A DNA stretch of 64,000 nt. Origin: Calliopsis andreniformis (Eukaryota > Arthropoda > Insecta > Hymenoptera > Andrenidae). Below are positions 10,711 to 23,100 of the stretch, piece after piece. Below the pieces are notes generated by a model. It worked only from the letters and a program-made list of their open reading frames with translations. It was not told the origin of the DNA and searched no databases. Positions within the stretch are counted from its first letter, which is position 1. Every line of letters begins with the position of its first letter. Both the position numbers and the translations under genes were made by a program. The DNA lies in the NCBI RefSeq assembly GCF_051401765.1, contig NW_027480423.1, positions 17,360,001 through 17,424,000 on the forward strand, read 5' to 3'.

Positions 10711-13329
10711 TGGATTTATATTGTATTTTATGCTTCTGGCGTTGACTTCTAAGGCGCTAGCTGTTCGATCTAGTGGAGCAACGCCCTAGAGTGAAGCCTA
10801 GCTTGCTCGGAATGTGGAAATGACCATAAGTTTCATACTGGTTGCAATTATTTGTTTCATACGATGGAAAACCTGTTGTATTTATATTGTATTTTATGCT
10901 TCTGGCGTTGACTTCTACGGCACTAACTATTCGATCTGGGGGAGCAACGCCCTAGAGTGAAGCCTAGGTTGCCCGGAACGTAGAAATGACCATAACTTCC
11001 ACACTGGTTGCAATTATTCGTTTTATACGATGGAAAAGCTGTTGTATTTATATCGTATTTTATGCATCTGGTGTTTACTTCTTAGGCCCTGACTATTCCA
11101 TCTGGTGGAACAACGCCCTAGGGTAAAGCCCAGGTTGCACGGAACGTAGAAATGACCATAACTGTCACACTGGTAGCAATTATTCGTTTTATACGATGGA
11201 AAAACTGTTTTACTTATTTTGTATTTTATGCTTCGGGCGTTGACATCTAAGGCCCTAACTATTCGATCTGGTGGAGCAACGCCCTAGTGTGAAGCCTAGG
11301 TTGCCGGAACGTAGAAATGACCATACCTTTCACACTGGTTGCTATCATTCGTTTTATACGATGGAAAAGCTGTTATATTTATATTGCATTTTTTGCTTCT
11401 GGCGTTGACTTCTTAGGCCCTAACTGTTCGATCTGGTGGAACAACGCCATAGAGTGAAGCCTAGGTTGCCCGGAACGTAGAAATGACCATCACTTTCAAA
11501 CTGTTTGCAAATATTCCTGTTATATGATGGAAAAACTGTTGTATTTTTATTGCATTTTATGCTTCGGGCATTGACTTCTAAGCTCCTAACTATTCAATCT
11601 GTTGGAGCGACGCCCTAGGGTGAAGCCTAGGTTGCCCGGAAAGTAGAAATGACCATAACCTTCACAATGGTTGCAATTATTCGTTTTGTACGATGGAAAA
11701 GCTGTTGCACCTTTATTGTTTTTTATGCATCTGGGGTTGATTTCTAAGGCCGTAGCTATTAGATGTGGTGGAGCAACGCCCCAGAGTGACGCCTAGGGTG
11801 CTCGGAACGTAGAAATGACCATAACTTTCACACTGGTTGCAATTACTCGTCTTATACGATGGAAAAGCTGTTGTATTTATTTGTATTTTATGCTCCTGGC
11901 GTTGACTTCTAAGGCCCTAACTATTCGATCAGGTGGAGCAACGCCCTCGAGTGAAGCCTAGGTTGCTCGGAATGTAGAAATGACCATAACTTTCACACTG
12001 GTTGCAATTATTCGTTTTATACGATGTTAAAGCTGTTGCATCTTCATCGTATTTTATGCTTCTGGCGTTGACTTCTTAGGCCGTAACTATTCGATCTGGT
12101 GGAGCAACGCCCTGGAGTGAAACCTAGGTTGCCCGGTACGTAGAAATGACCACTACTATCACACTGGATGCAAATTATTCCTGCTATACGATGGAAAAAT
12201 TGCTGCATCTTTATTGTATTTTATGCTCCTGGCGTTGACTTCTAAGGCCCTAACTATTCGATCAGGTGGAGCAACGCCCTAGAGTGAAGCCTAGGTTGCT
12301 CGGAATGTAGAAATGACCATTACTTTCACACTGGCAGCAATTATTCGTTTTATGCGATGGAAAAACTGTTCTATTTATTTTGCATTTTATGCTTCCGGCA
12401 TTGACTTCTAAGGCCCTAACTATTCAATCTGTTGGAGCAACGCCCTAGAGTGAAGCCTAGGTTGCCTGGAACGTAGAAATGACCATCACTTTCACACGGG
12501 TTGCAATTATTCCTGTTATAGGATGGAAAGACTGTTGTATTTTTATTGTATTTTATACTTCAGGCGTTGACTTCTGAGGCCGTAGCTATTCGATGTGGTG
12601 GAAGAACGCCATACTGTGAAGCCTAGGTTGCCCGGAACGTAGAAATGAGCATAAGTTTCACACTGGTTGCAATTATTCGTTTTATAGGATGGAAAAACCG
12701 TTGCATCTTTATCGTACTTTATGCTTCTGGCGTTGACTTCTTAGGCCGTAACTATTCGTACTGGTGGAGCAACGCCCTGGAGTGAAACCTAGGTTGCCCG
12801 GTACGTAGAAATGACCACTACTATCACACTGGTTGCAAATTATTCCTGCTATACCATGGAAAAACTGTTGCATCTTTATTGTATTTTATGCTTCTGGCGT
12901 TGACTTCTAAGGCCCTAACTATTCGATCAGGTGGAGCAACGCCCTCGAGTGAAGCCTAGGTTGCTCGGAATGTAGAAATGACCATAACTTTCACACTGTT
13001 TGCAATTATTCCTTTTATACGATGGAAAAGATGTTGTATTTATATCGTATTTTATGCTTCTGGCGTTGACTTCTAAGGACCTGACTATTCGATCTGGTGG
13101 AGCAACGCCCTAGAGTGAAGCCTAGGTTGCTCGGAATGTAGAAATGACCATAACTTTCACACTGGTTGGAATTATTCGTTTTATTCGATGGAAAAGCTGT
13201 TGCATCTTTATCGTATTTTATGCTTCTGGCGTTGACTTCTTAGGCCGTAACTATTCGATGTGGTGGAGCAACGCCCTGGAGTGAAACCTAGGTTGCCCGG
13301 TACGTAGAAATGACCACTACTATCACACT
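10711..13329 (+). repeat. Mosaic stretch between partial and full long-HOR copies
   Basis: Positions 10,711-11,950 hold diverged monomers with no long partner that I can see; one (near 11,299) has a 1-bp loss in ggttgccggaacg. Positions 11,950-12,440 resemble 8,955-9,440 but without the 8-bp deletion. Positions 12,447-13,180 are the third, partial copy of the block at 3,487 and 5,645. The final 150 bp lead into the first full long-HOR copy. No gene or inserted element is present. Confidence 0.75.
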
Positions 13330-16300
13330 GGTTGCAAATTGTTCCTGCTATACGATGGAAAATCTGCTGCATCTTTATTGTATTTTATGCTTCTGGCGTT
13401 GACTTCTAAGGCCCTAACTATTCGATCAGGTGGAGCAACGCCCTAGAGTGAAGCCTATGTTGCTCGGAATGTAGAAATGACCATAACTTTCACACTGGTT
13501 GCAATTATTCATTTTATACGATGGAAAAACTGCTGTACTTATATTGTGTTTTATTCTTATGGCGTTGAATGCTAAGTCCCTAGCTATTCGGTCTGGTGGA
13601 GCAACGCCCTAGAGTGACGCCTAGGTTGCTCGGAGCGTAGAAATGACCATTACTTACACACTGGTTGCAATTATTCCTGTTATACGATGGAAAAGCTGTT
13701 GTATTTTAATTGTATTTTATGCTTTTAGCGATGAATTATAAGTCCCTAGCTATTCGATCTGGAGGAGCAACGCCCTAGAGTGACGCATAGGTTGCTCGGA
13801 ACGTAGAAATGACCATTTCTTTCACACTGGTTGCAATTATTCGTTTTATACGATGGTAAAGCTGTTGTATTTATATCGTATTTTATGCTTCTGTCGTTGA
13901 CTTCTTAGGACATAACTATTCGATCTGGTGGAGCAACGCCCTGGAGTGAAACCTTGGTTGCCCGGAACGTACAAATGACATTTACTTACACACTGGTTGC
14001 AATTATTCCTGTTATACGATGGAAAAATTGTTGTATTTTAATTGTATTTTATGCTTTTAGCGACGAACTATAAGTCCCTAGCTATTCGATCTGGCGGGGC
14101 AACATCCTAGAGTGACGCCCAGGTTGCTCGGAACGTAGAAATGACCTTTACTTTCGCACTGGCAGCAATTATTCGTTTTATACGATGGAAAAGCTGTTCT
14201 ATTTATTTTGCATTTTATGCTTCCGGCATTGACTTCTAAGGCTCTAACTATTCAATCTGTTGGAGCAACGCCCTAGGGTGAAGTCTAGGTTGCCCGGAAA
14301 GTAGAAATGACCATAACTTTCATCCTGGTTGCAATTATTCGTTTTATATGATGGTAAAACTGTTGTACTTTGATTGCATTTTATGCTTCGGGCATTGACT
14401 TCTAAGGCCCTAACTATTCAATCTGTTGGAGCAACGCTCTAGGGTGAAGCCTAGGTTGCCCGGAAAGTAGAAATGACCATAACTTTCATCCTGGTTGCAA
14501 TTATTCGTTTTATATGATGGTAAAACTGTTGTATTTATAATGTATTTTATGATTCTGGCGTTGACTTCTAAGGCCCTAGCTATTCGGTTTGGTGGAGCAA
14601 CGCCCTAGAGTGGAACCTAGGTTGCCCGGTACGTAGAAATGACCATTACTTTCACACTGTTTGCAAATATACATTATATATAATGGAAAATCTGTTGTAT
14701 TTTTTGTTGTATTTTAAGCTTCTGGCGTTGACTTCTTAGGCCCTAACTATTTGATCTTGTGGAGCACCGCCCTAGAGTGAAGCCTATCTTGCCCGAAACG
14801 TAGAAATGACGATAACTTCCACACTGGTTGCAATTATTCGCTTTATACGATGCAAAAGCTGTTGTATTCATATCGTATTTTATGCTTCTGGCGTTGACTC
14901 CTTAGGCCCTAACTATTCCATCTGGTGGAACAACGCCCTAGGGTAAAGCCCAGATTGCGCGGAACGTAGAAATGACCATAACTTTCACACTGGTAGCAAT
15001 TATTCGTTTTGTACGATGGAAAAACTGTTTTATTTATTTTGTATTTTATGCTTCGGGCGTTGACTTCTAAGGCCCTAACTATTCAATCTGGTGGAGCAAC
15101 GCCCTAGAGTGAAGCCTGGGTTGCCCGGAACGTAGAAACGACCATAACTTTCACACTGGTTTCAATTATTCGTTTTATACGATGGAAAAACTGTTGCATC
15201 TTTATCGTATTTTATGCTTCTGGCGTGGACTTCTAAGGCCCTAACTATTCGATCTAGTGGAGCAACGCCCTAGAGCGAAGCCTAGGCTGCCCGGAACGTA
15301 GAAATGACCATAACTTTCGCACTGGTTGCAAATATTCCTGTTCTACGATGGACAAACTGTTGTATTTATATCGTATTTTATACTTCTGGCGTTGACTTCT
15401 AAGGACCTAACTATTCGATCTGGTGGAGCAACGCTCTAGAGTGATGTCTAGGTTGCTCGGAATGTAGGAATGACCATAAATTTCACACTGGTTTCAATTA
15501 TTCGTTTTATACGATGGAAAAACTGTTGCATCTTTATCGTATTTTATGCTTCTGGCGTGGACTTCTAAGGCCCTAACTATTCGATCTGGTGGAGCAACGC
15601 CCTAGAGCGAAGCCTAGGTTGCCCGGAACGTAGAAATGACCATTACTTTTACACTGGTAGCAATTATTCGTTCTATACAATGGAAAAACTGTTCTATTTA
15701 TTTTGTATTTTATGCTTCGGGCGTTGACTTCTAACGCCCTAACTGATTGATCTAGTGGAGCAACGCTCTAGAGTGAAGCCTAGATTGCCCGGAACGTTGA
15801 AATGACCATAACCTTCACACTGGTTGCTATTATTCGTTCTATACGATGGATAAACTGTTTTATTTATATTGTATTTTATTCTTATGGCGTTGACTTCTTA
15901 GGGCCTAACTATTCGATCTGGTGGAGCAACGCCCTAGAGTGAATCCTAGGTAGCCCGAAACGTAGAAATGACCATTACATTCACACTGGTTGCAATTATT
16001 CGTTTTATACGATGGAAAAACTGTTGCATCTTTACCGTATTTTATGCTTCTGGCGTGGACTTCTAAGGCCCTAACTATTCGATCTGGTGGAGCAACGCCC
16101 TAGAGTGAAACCTAGGTTGCACGGAACGTAGAAATGACCATAACTTTTACACTGGTTGCAATTATTCGTTTTATACGATGGAAAAACTGTTGCATCTTTA
16201 TCGTATTTTATGCTTCTGGCGTGGACTTCTAAGGCCCTAACTATTCGATCTGGTGGAGCAACGCCCTAGAGTGATTCCTAGGTTGCCCGGAAAGTAGAAA

Positions 16301-19300
16301 TGACCATTACATTCACACTGGTTGCAATTATTCCTGTTATACGATGGAAAAGCTGTTGTATTTTTATTGTGTTCTATGCTTCTGGCGTTTAATTCTAAGT
16401 CGCTAGCTATTTCATCTGGCGGAGCAACGACCTAGAGTGAAGCCTAGGTTGCCCGGAACGTAGAAATGACCATTACTTTCACACTGTTTGCTATTATTCA
16501 TTTTGTACGATGGAAAAGCTGTTGTATTTATATTGTATTTTATGCCTCTGGCGTTGACTTCTAAGGCCGTAGCTATTAGATGTGGTGGAGCAACGCCCTA
16601 GAGTGACGCCTAGGTTGCCCGGAACGTAGAAATGACCATTACTTTCGCAATGTTTGCAACTACTCATTTTATACGATGGAATAACTGTTGTACTTATGTT
16701 GTATTTTATCCTTCTGGCGTTGAATTCAAAGTCCCTAGCTACTCGATCTGGTAGTCCAACGCCCTAGAGTGAAACCTAGGTTATCCGGAACGTAGAATTG
16801 ACCAGTACATTCACACTGGTTGCTATTATTCGTTTTATACAATGGAAAAACTGTTATACTTATATTGTATTTTATGCTTCTGGCGTTGACTTCTTTGGCC
16901 CTAACTGTCCGATATGGTGGAACAACGCCCTACAGTGAAGCCTAGGATGCCCGGAACGAAGAAATGACCATCACTTTCAAACTGGTTGCAATTACTCCTG
17001 TTATATGATGGAAAAACTGTTGTATTTTTATTGCATTTTATGCATCGGGCATTGACTTCTAAGGTCGTAACTATTCAATCTGTTGGAGCAACGACCTAGG
17101 GTGAAGCCTAGGTTGCCCGGAAAGTAGAAATGACCGTAACTTTCACACTGGTTGCAATTATTCGGTTTATACGATGGAAAAGCTGTTGCATCTTTATTGT
17201 ATTTTATTCTTCTGGCGTTGACTTCTAAGGCCGTAACTATTAGATGTGGTGGAGCAACGCCCTAGAGTGACGCCTAGGTTGCCCGGAACGTAGAAATGAC
17301 CATTACTTTCAAAATGTTTCCAATTATTCATTTTATACGCTGGAAAAACTGTTGTATTCATATTGTATTTTATGCTTCTGGCGTTGACTTCTAAGGTACT
17401 AACTATTCGATCTGGTGGATCAACGCCCTAGGGTGAAGCCTAGGTTGGCCGGAATGTAGAAATGTCCATAACTTTCACACTGGTTGCAATTATTCGTTTT
17501 ATACGATGGAAAAGCTGTTGTATTTATATCGTATTTTATGCTTCTGGCGTTGACTTCTTAGGCCGTAACTATTCGGTCTGGTGGAGCAACGCCCTGGAGT
17601 GAAACCTAGGTTGCCGGGAACGTAGAATTGGCCATCACTTTCAAACTGGTTGCAATTATTCCTGTTATATGATGGAAACACTGTTGTATTTTTTTTGCAT
17701 GTTATGGTTCGGGCGTAGACTTCTAAGGCCCTAACTATTCAGTCTGTTGGAGCAACGTCCTAGAGTGAGGCCTAGGTTGCCCGGAAAGTAGAAATGACCA
17801 TAAGTTTCATACTGGTTGCAATTATTCGTTTTATACGATGGAAAAACTGTTGTATTTATATTGTATTTTATGCTTCTGGCGTTGACTTCTAAGGCACTAA
17901 CAATTCGATCTGGTGGAGGAACGCCCTAGAGTGAAGCCTAGGTTGCCCGGAACGTAGAATTGGCCATCACTTTCAAACTGGTTGCAATTATTCCTGTTAT
18001 GTGATGGAAACACTGTTGTATTCTAATTGCATTTTATGGTTCGGGCGTTGACTTCTAAGGCCCTAACTATTCAATCCGTTGGAGCAACGCCCTAGGGTGA
18101 AGTCTAGGTGGCTCGGAGAGTAGAAATGACCATAAGTTTCATACTGGTTGCAATTATTCGTTTTATACGATGGAAACGCTGTTGTATTTATATTGTACTT
18201 TATGCCTCTGGCGTTGACTTCTAAGGCCGTAGCTATTAGAGGGGGTGTAGCAACGCCCTAGAGTGACGCCTGGGGTGCTCGGAACGTAGAAATGACCATT
18301 ACTTTCACACTGGTTGCAATTATTCGTTTTAAACGATGGAAAAACTGTTGTATTTATATTGTATTTTATGCTTCTGGCTTTGAATTCTAAGGCCCTAGCT
18401 GTTCGATCTAGTGGAGCAACGCCCTAGAGTGAAGCCAAGGTTGCTCGGAAAGTAGAAATGACCATAAGTTTCATACTGGTTGCAATTATTCGTTTTATAC
18501 GATGGAAAAACTGTTGTATTTATATTGTATTTTATGCTTCTGGCGTTTACTTCTAAGGACATAACTATTCAATCTGTTGGAGCAACGCCATAGGGTGAAG
18601 CCTAGGTTGCTCGGAAAGTAGAAATGATCATAAGTTTCATACTGGTTGCAATTATTCGTTTTATACGATGGAAAAGCTGTTGTATTTATATTGTGTTTTA
18701 TGATTTTGGCGTTGACTTCTAAGGCACTAACTATTCGATCTGTTGGAGCAACGCCCTAGAGAGAAGCCTAGGTTGCCCGGGACGTAGAATTGGCCATCAC
18801 TTTCAAACTGGTTGCAATTATTCCTGTTATATGATGGAAGCACTGTTGTATTTTAATTGCATTTTATGCTTCGGGCGTTGACTTCTAAGGCCCTAACAAT
18901 TCAATCTGTTGGAGCAACGCCTCGGGTGAAGCCTAGCTTGCTAGGAAAGTAGAAATGAACATAAGTTTCATACTGGTTGCAATTATTCGTTTTTACGATG
19001 GAAAAGCTGTTGTATTTATATTGTATTTTATGCTTCTGGCGTTGACTTCAAAGGCACTGACTATTCGATCTGGTGGAGCAACGCCCTAGAGTGAAGCCTA
19101 GGTTCCTCGGAATGTGGAAATGACCATTACTTTCACACTGGTTGCAATTATTCGTTTTATACGATGGAAAAGCTGTTGTATTTATATCGTATTTTATGCT
19201 TCTGGCGTTTACTTCTAAGGACCTAACTATTAGATCTGGTGGAGCAACGCCCTCGAGTGAAGCCTAGGTTGCTCGGAATGTGGAAATGACCATAACTTTC

Positions 19301-20135
19301 ACACTGGTTGCAATTATTCGTTTTATACGATGGAATAGCTGTTGTATTTATATCGTATTTTATGCTTCTGGCGTTGACTTCTTAGGCCGTAACTATTCGG
19401 TCTGGTGGAGCAACGCACTGGAGTGAAACCTAGGTTGCCCGGAACGTAGAATTGGCCATCACTTTCAAACTGTTTGCAATTATTCGTTTTATACGATGCA
19501 AACGCTGTTGTATTTATATCGTATCTTATGCTTATGGCGTTTACTTCTAAGGACCTAACTATTCGATCTGGTGGAGCAACGCGCTAGAGTGAATCCTAGG
19601 TTGCTGGGAATGTAGAAATGACCATAACTTTCACACTGGTTGCAATTATTCGTTTTATTCGATGGAAACGCTGTTGTATTTATATCGTATTTTATGCTTC
19701 TGGCGTTTACTTCTAAGGACATAACTATTCAATCTGTTGGAGCAACCCCATAGGGTGAAGCCTAGGTTGCTCGGGAAGTAGAAATGACCATAAGTTTCAT
19801 ACTGGTTGCAATTATTCGTTTTATACGATGGAAAAGCTGTTGTATTTATATTGTGTTTTATGCTTTTGGCGTTGACTTCTAAGGTACTAACTATTCGATC
19901 TGGTGGAGCAACGCCCTAGAGTGAAGCCTAGGTTGCCCGGTACGTAGAATTGGTATTCACTTTCAAGCTGGTTGCAATTATTCCTGTTATATTATGGTAA
20001 CACTGTTGTATTTTTATTGCATTTTATGCTTCGGGCGTTGACTTCTAAGGCCCTAACCATTCAATCTGTTGGAGCAAGGCCCTAGGGTGAAGCCTAGGTT
20101 GCTCGGAAGGTAGAAATGACCATAAGTATCATACT
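13330..20135 (+). repeat. Long HOR, copy 1 (41 monomers)
   Basis: Starting at gcaaattgttcctgc (about 13,330), the sequence recurs from about 20,136 with a 6,806-bp shift, equal to 41 x 166. A 1-bp difference near 14,700 (gtattttttgttg against gtatttatgttg) changes the shift to 6,805. Compared with copies 2 and 3 it lacks two monomers: the monomer around 18,917-19,081 is a hybrid with its switch between 19,006 and 19,022. Copy 1 also has several private bases, such as ctgttgtattcatattg at 17,350 where copies 2 and 3 have ctcttg, so it split off earlier. Confidence 0.87.
18917..19081 (+). repeat. Hybrid monomer: two-monomer deletion in copy 1
   Basis: The left part (gcctcgggtgaagcctagc, gaacataagtttc, cgtttttacgatgg) equals the monomer at about 25,723 in copy 2. 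The right part (tatattgtatttt, gacttcaaaggcactgac) equals the end of the monomer two places later, near 26,178. The switch falls between the g at 19,006 and the t at 19,022. Copy 2 therefore has 332 bp that copy 1 lacks. Deletion in copy 1 is the simpler reading because its monomer is the mosaic. Confidence 0.78.
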
Positions 20136-23100
20136 GGTTGCAAATTGTTCCTGCTATACGATGGAAAAACTGCTGCATCTTTATTGTATTTTATGCTTCT
20201 GGCGTTGACTTCTAAGGCCCTAACTATTCGATCAGGTGGAGCAACGCCCTAGAGTGAAGCCTATGTTGCTCGGAATGTAGAAATGACCATAACTTTCACA
20301 CTGGTTGCAATTATTCATTTTATACCATGGAAAAACTGCTGTACTTATATTGTGTTTTATTCTTATGGCGTTGAATTCTAAGTCCCTAGCTGTTCGGTCT
20401 GGTGGAGCAACGCCCTAGAGTGACGCCTAGGTTGCTCGGAGCGTAGAAATGACCATTACTTACACACTGGTTGCAATTATTCCTGTTATACGATGGAAAA
20501 GCTGTTGTATTTTAATTGTATTTTATGCTTTTAGCGATGAATTATAAGTCCCTAGCTATTCGATCTGGAGGAGCAACGCCCTAGAGTAACGCATAGGTTG
20601 CTCGGAACGTAGAAATGACCATTTCTTTCACACTGGTTGCAATTATTCGTTTTATACGATGGTAAAGCTGTTGTATTTATATCGTATTTTATGCTTCTGG
20701 CGTTGACTTCTTAGGACATAACTATTCGATCTGGTGGAGCAACGCCCTGGAGTGAAACCTTGGTTGCCCGGAACGTACAAATGACATTTACTTACACACT
20801 GGTTGCAATTATTCCTGTTATACGATGGAAAAATTGTTGTATTTTAATTGTATTTTATGCTTTTAGCGACGAACTATAAGTCCCTAGCTATTCGATCTGG
20901 CGGGGCAACATCCTAGAGTGACGCCCAGGTTGCTCGGAACGTAGAAATGACCTTTACTTTCGCACTGGCAGCAATTATTCGTTTTATACGATTGAAAAGC
21001 TGTTCTATTTATTTTGCATTTTATGCTTCCGGTATTGACTTCTAAGGCTCTAACTATTCAATCTGTTGGAGCAACGCCCTAGGGTGAAGTCTAGGTTGCC
21101 CGGAAAGTAGAAATGACCATAACTTTCATCCTGGTTGCAATTATTCGTTTTATATGATGGTAAAACTGTTGTACTTTTATTGCATTTTATGCTTCGGGCA
21201 TTGACTTCTAAGGCCCTAACTATTCAATCTGTTGGAGCAACGCCCTAGGGTGAAGCCTAGGTTGCCCGGAAAGTAGAAATGACCATAACTTTCATCCTGG
21301 TCGCAATTATTCGTTTTATATGATGGTAAAACTGTTGTATTTATAATGTATTTTATGATTCTGGCGTTGACTTCTAAGGCCCTAGCTATTCGGTTTGGTG
21401 GAGCAACGCCCTAGAGTGGAACCTAGGTTGCCCGGTACGTAGAAATGACCATTACTTTCACACTGTTTGCAAATATACATTATATATAATGGAAAATCTG
21501 TTGTATTTATGTTGTATTTTAAGCTTCTGGCGTTGACTTCTTAGGCCCTAACTATTTGATCTTGTGGAGCACCGCCCTAGAGTGAAGCCTATCTTGCCCG
21601 AAACGTAGAAATGACGATAACTTCCACACTGGTTGCAATTATTCGCTTTATACGATGCAAAAGCTGTTGTATTCATATCGTATTTTATGCTTCTGGCGTT
21701 GACTCCTTAGGCCCTAACTATTCCATCTGGTGGAACAACGCCCTAGGGTAAAGCACAGATTGCGCGGAACGTAGAAATGACCATAACTTTCACACTGGTA
21801 GCAATTATTCGTTTTGTACGATGGAAAAACTGTTTTATTTATTTTGTATTTTATGCTTCGGGCGTTGACTTCTAAGGCCCTAACTATTCAATCTGGTGGA
21901 GCAACGCCCTAGAGTGAAGCCTAGGTTGCCCGGAACGTAGAAACGACCATAACTTTCACACTGGTTTCAATTATTCGTTTTATACGATGGAAAAACTGTT
22001 GCATCTTTATCGTATTTTATGCTTCTGGCGTGGACTTCTAAGGCCCTAACTATTCGATCTGGTGGAGCAACGCCCTAGAGCGAAGCCTAGGCTGCCCGGA
22101 ACGTAGAAATGACCATAACTTTCGCACTGGTTGCAAATATTCCTGTTCTACGATGGACAAACTGTTGTATTTATATCGTATTTTATACTTCTGGCGTTGA
22201 CTTCTAAGGACCTAACTATTCGATCTGGTGGAGCAACGCTCTAGAGTGATGTCTAGGTTGCTCGGAATGTAGGAATGACCATAAATTTCACACTGGTTTC
22301 AATTATTCGTTTTATACGATGGAAAAACTGTTGCATCTTTATCGTATTTTATGCTTCTGGCGTGGACTTCTAAGGCCCTAACTATTCGATCTGGTGGAGC
22401 AACGCCCTAGAGCGAAGCCTAGGTTGCCCGGAACGTAGAAATGACCATTACTTTTACACTGGTAGCAATTATTCGTTCTATACAATGGAAAAACTGTTCT
22501 ATTTATTTTGTATTTTATGCTTCGGGCGTTGACTTCTAACGCCCTAACTGATTGATCTGGTGGAGCAACGCTCTAGAGTGAAGCCTAGATTGCCCGGAAC
22601 GTTGAAATGACCATAACCTTCACACTGGTTGCTATTATTCGTTCTATACGATGGAAAAACTGTTATATTTATATTGTATTTTATTCTTATGGCGTTGACT
22701 TCTTAGGGCCTAACTATTCGATCTGGTGGAGCAACGCCCTAGAGTGAATCCTAGGTAGCCCGAAACGTAGAAATGACCATTACATTCACACTGGTTGCAA
22801 TTATTCGTTTTATACGATGGAAAAACTGTTGCATCTTTACCGTATTTTATGCTTCTGGCGTGGACTTCTAAGGCCCTAACTATTCGATCTGGTGGAGCAA
22901 CGCCCTAGAGTGAAACCTAGGTTGCCCGGAACGTAGAAATGACCATAACTTTTACACTGGTTGCAATTATTCGTTTTATACGATGGAAAAACTGTTGCAT
23001 CTTTATCGTATTTTATGCTTCTGGCGAGGACTTCTAAGGCCCTAGCTATTCGATCTGGTGGAGCAACGCCCTAGAGTGAATCCTAGGTTGCCCCGAACGT

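Larger units (their letters stand above)
1..13329 (+). repeat. Left domain: diverged monomers with segmental duplications
   Basis: Adjacent monomers differ at many positions and no single HOR period runs through the domain. Blocks of 0.6-1.2 kb recur instead, at spacings that are whole numbers of monomers: 2,158 bp (13), 2,656 bp (16), 5,812 bp (35) and about 6,974 bp. This is what repeated unequal exchange leaves when homogenisation is slow, so I infer it is older or less active than the right half. There is no gene and no inserted element in the domain. Confidence 0.85.
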
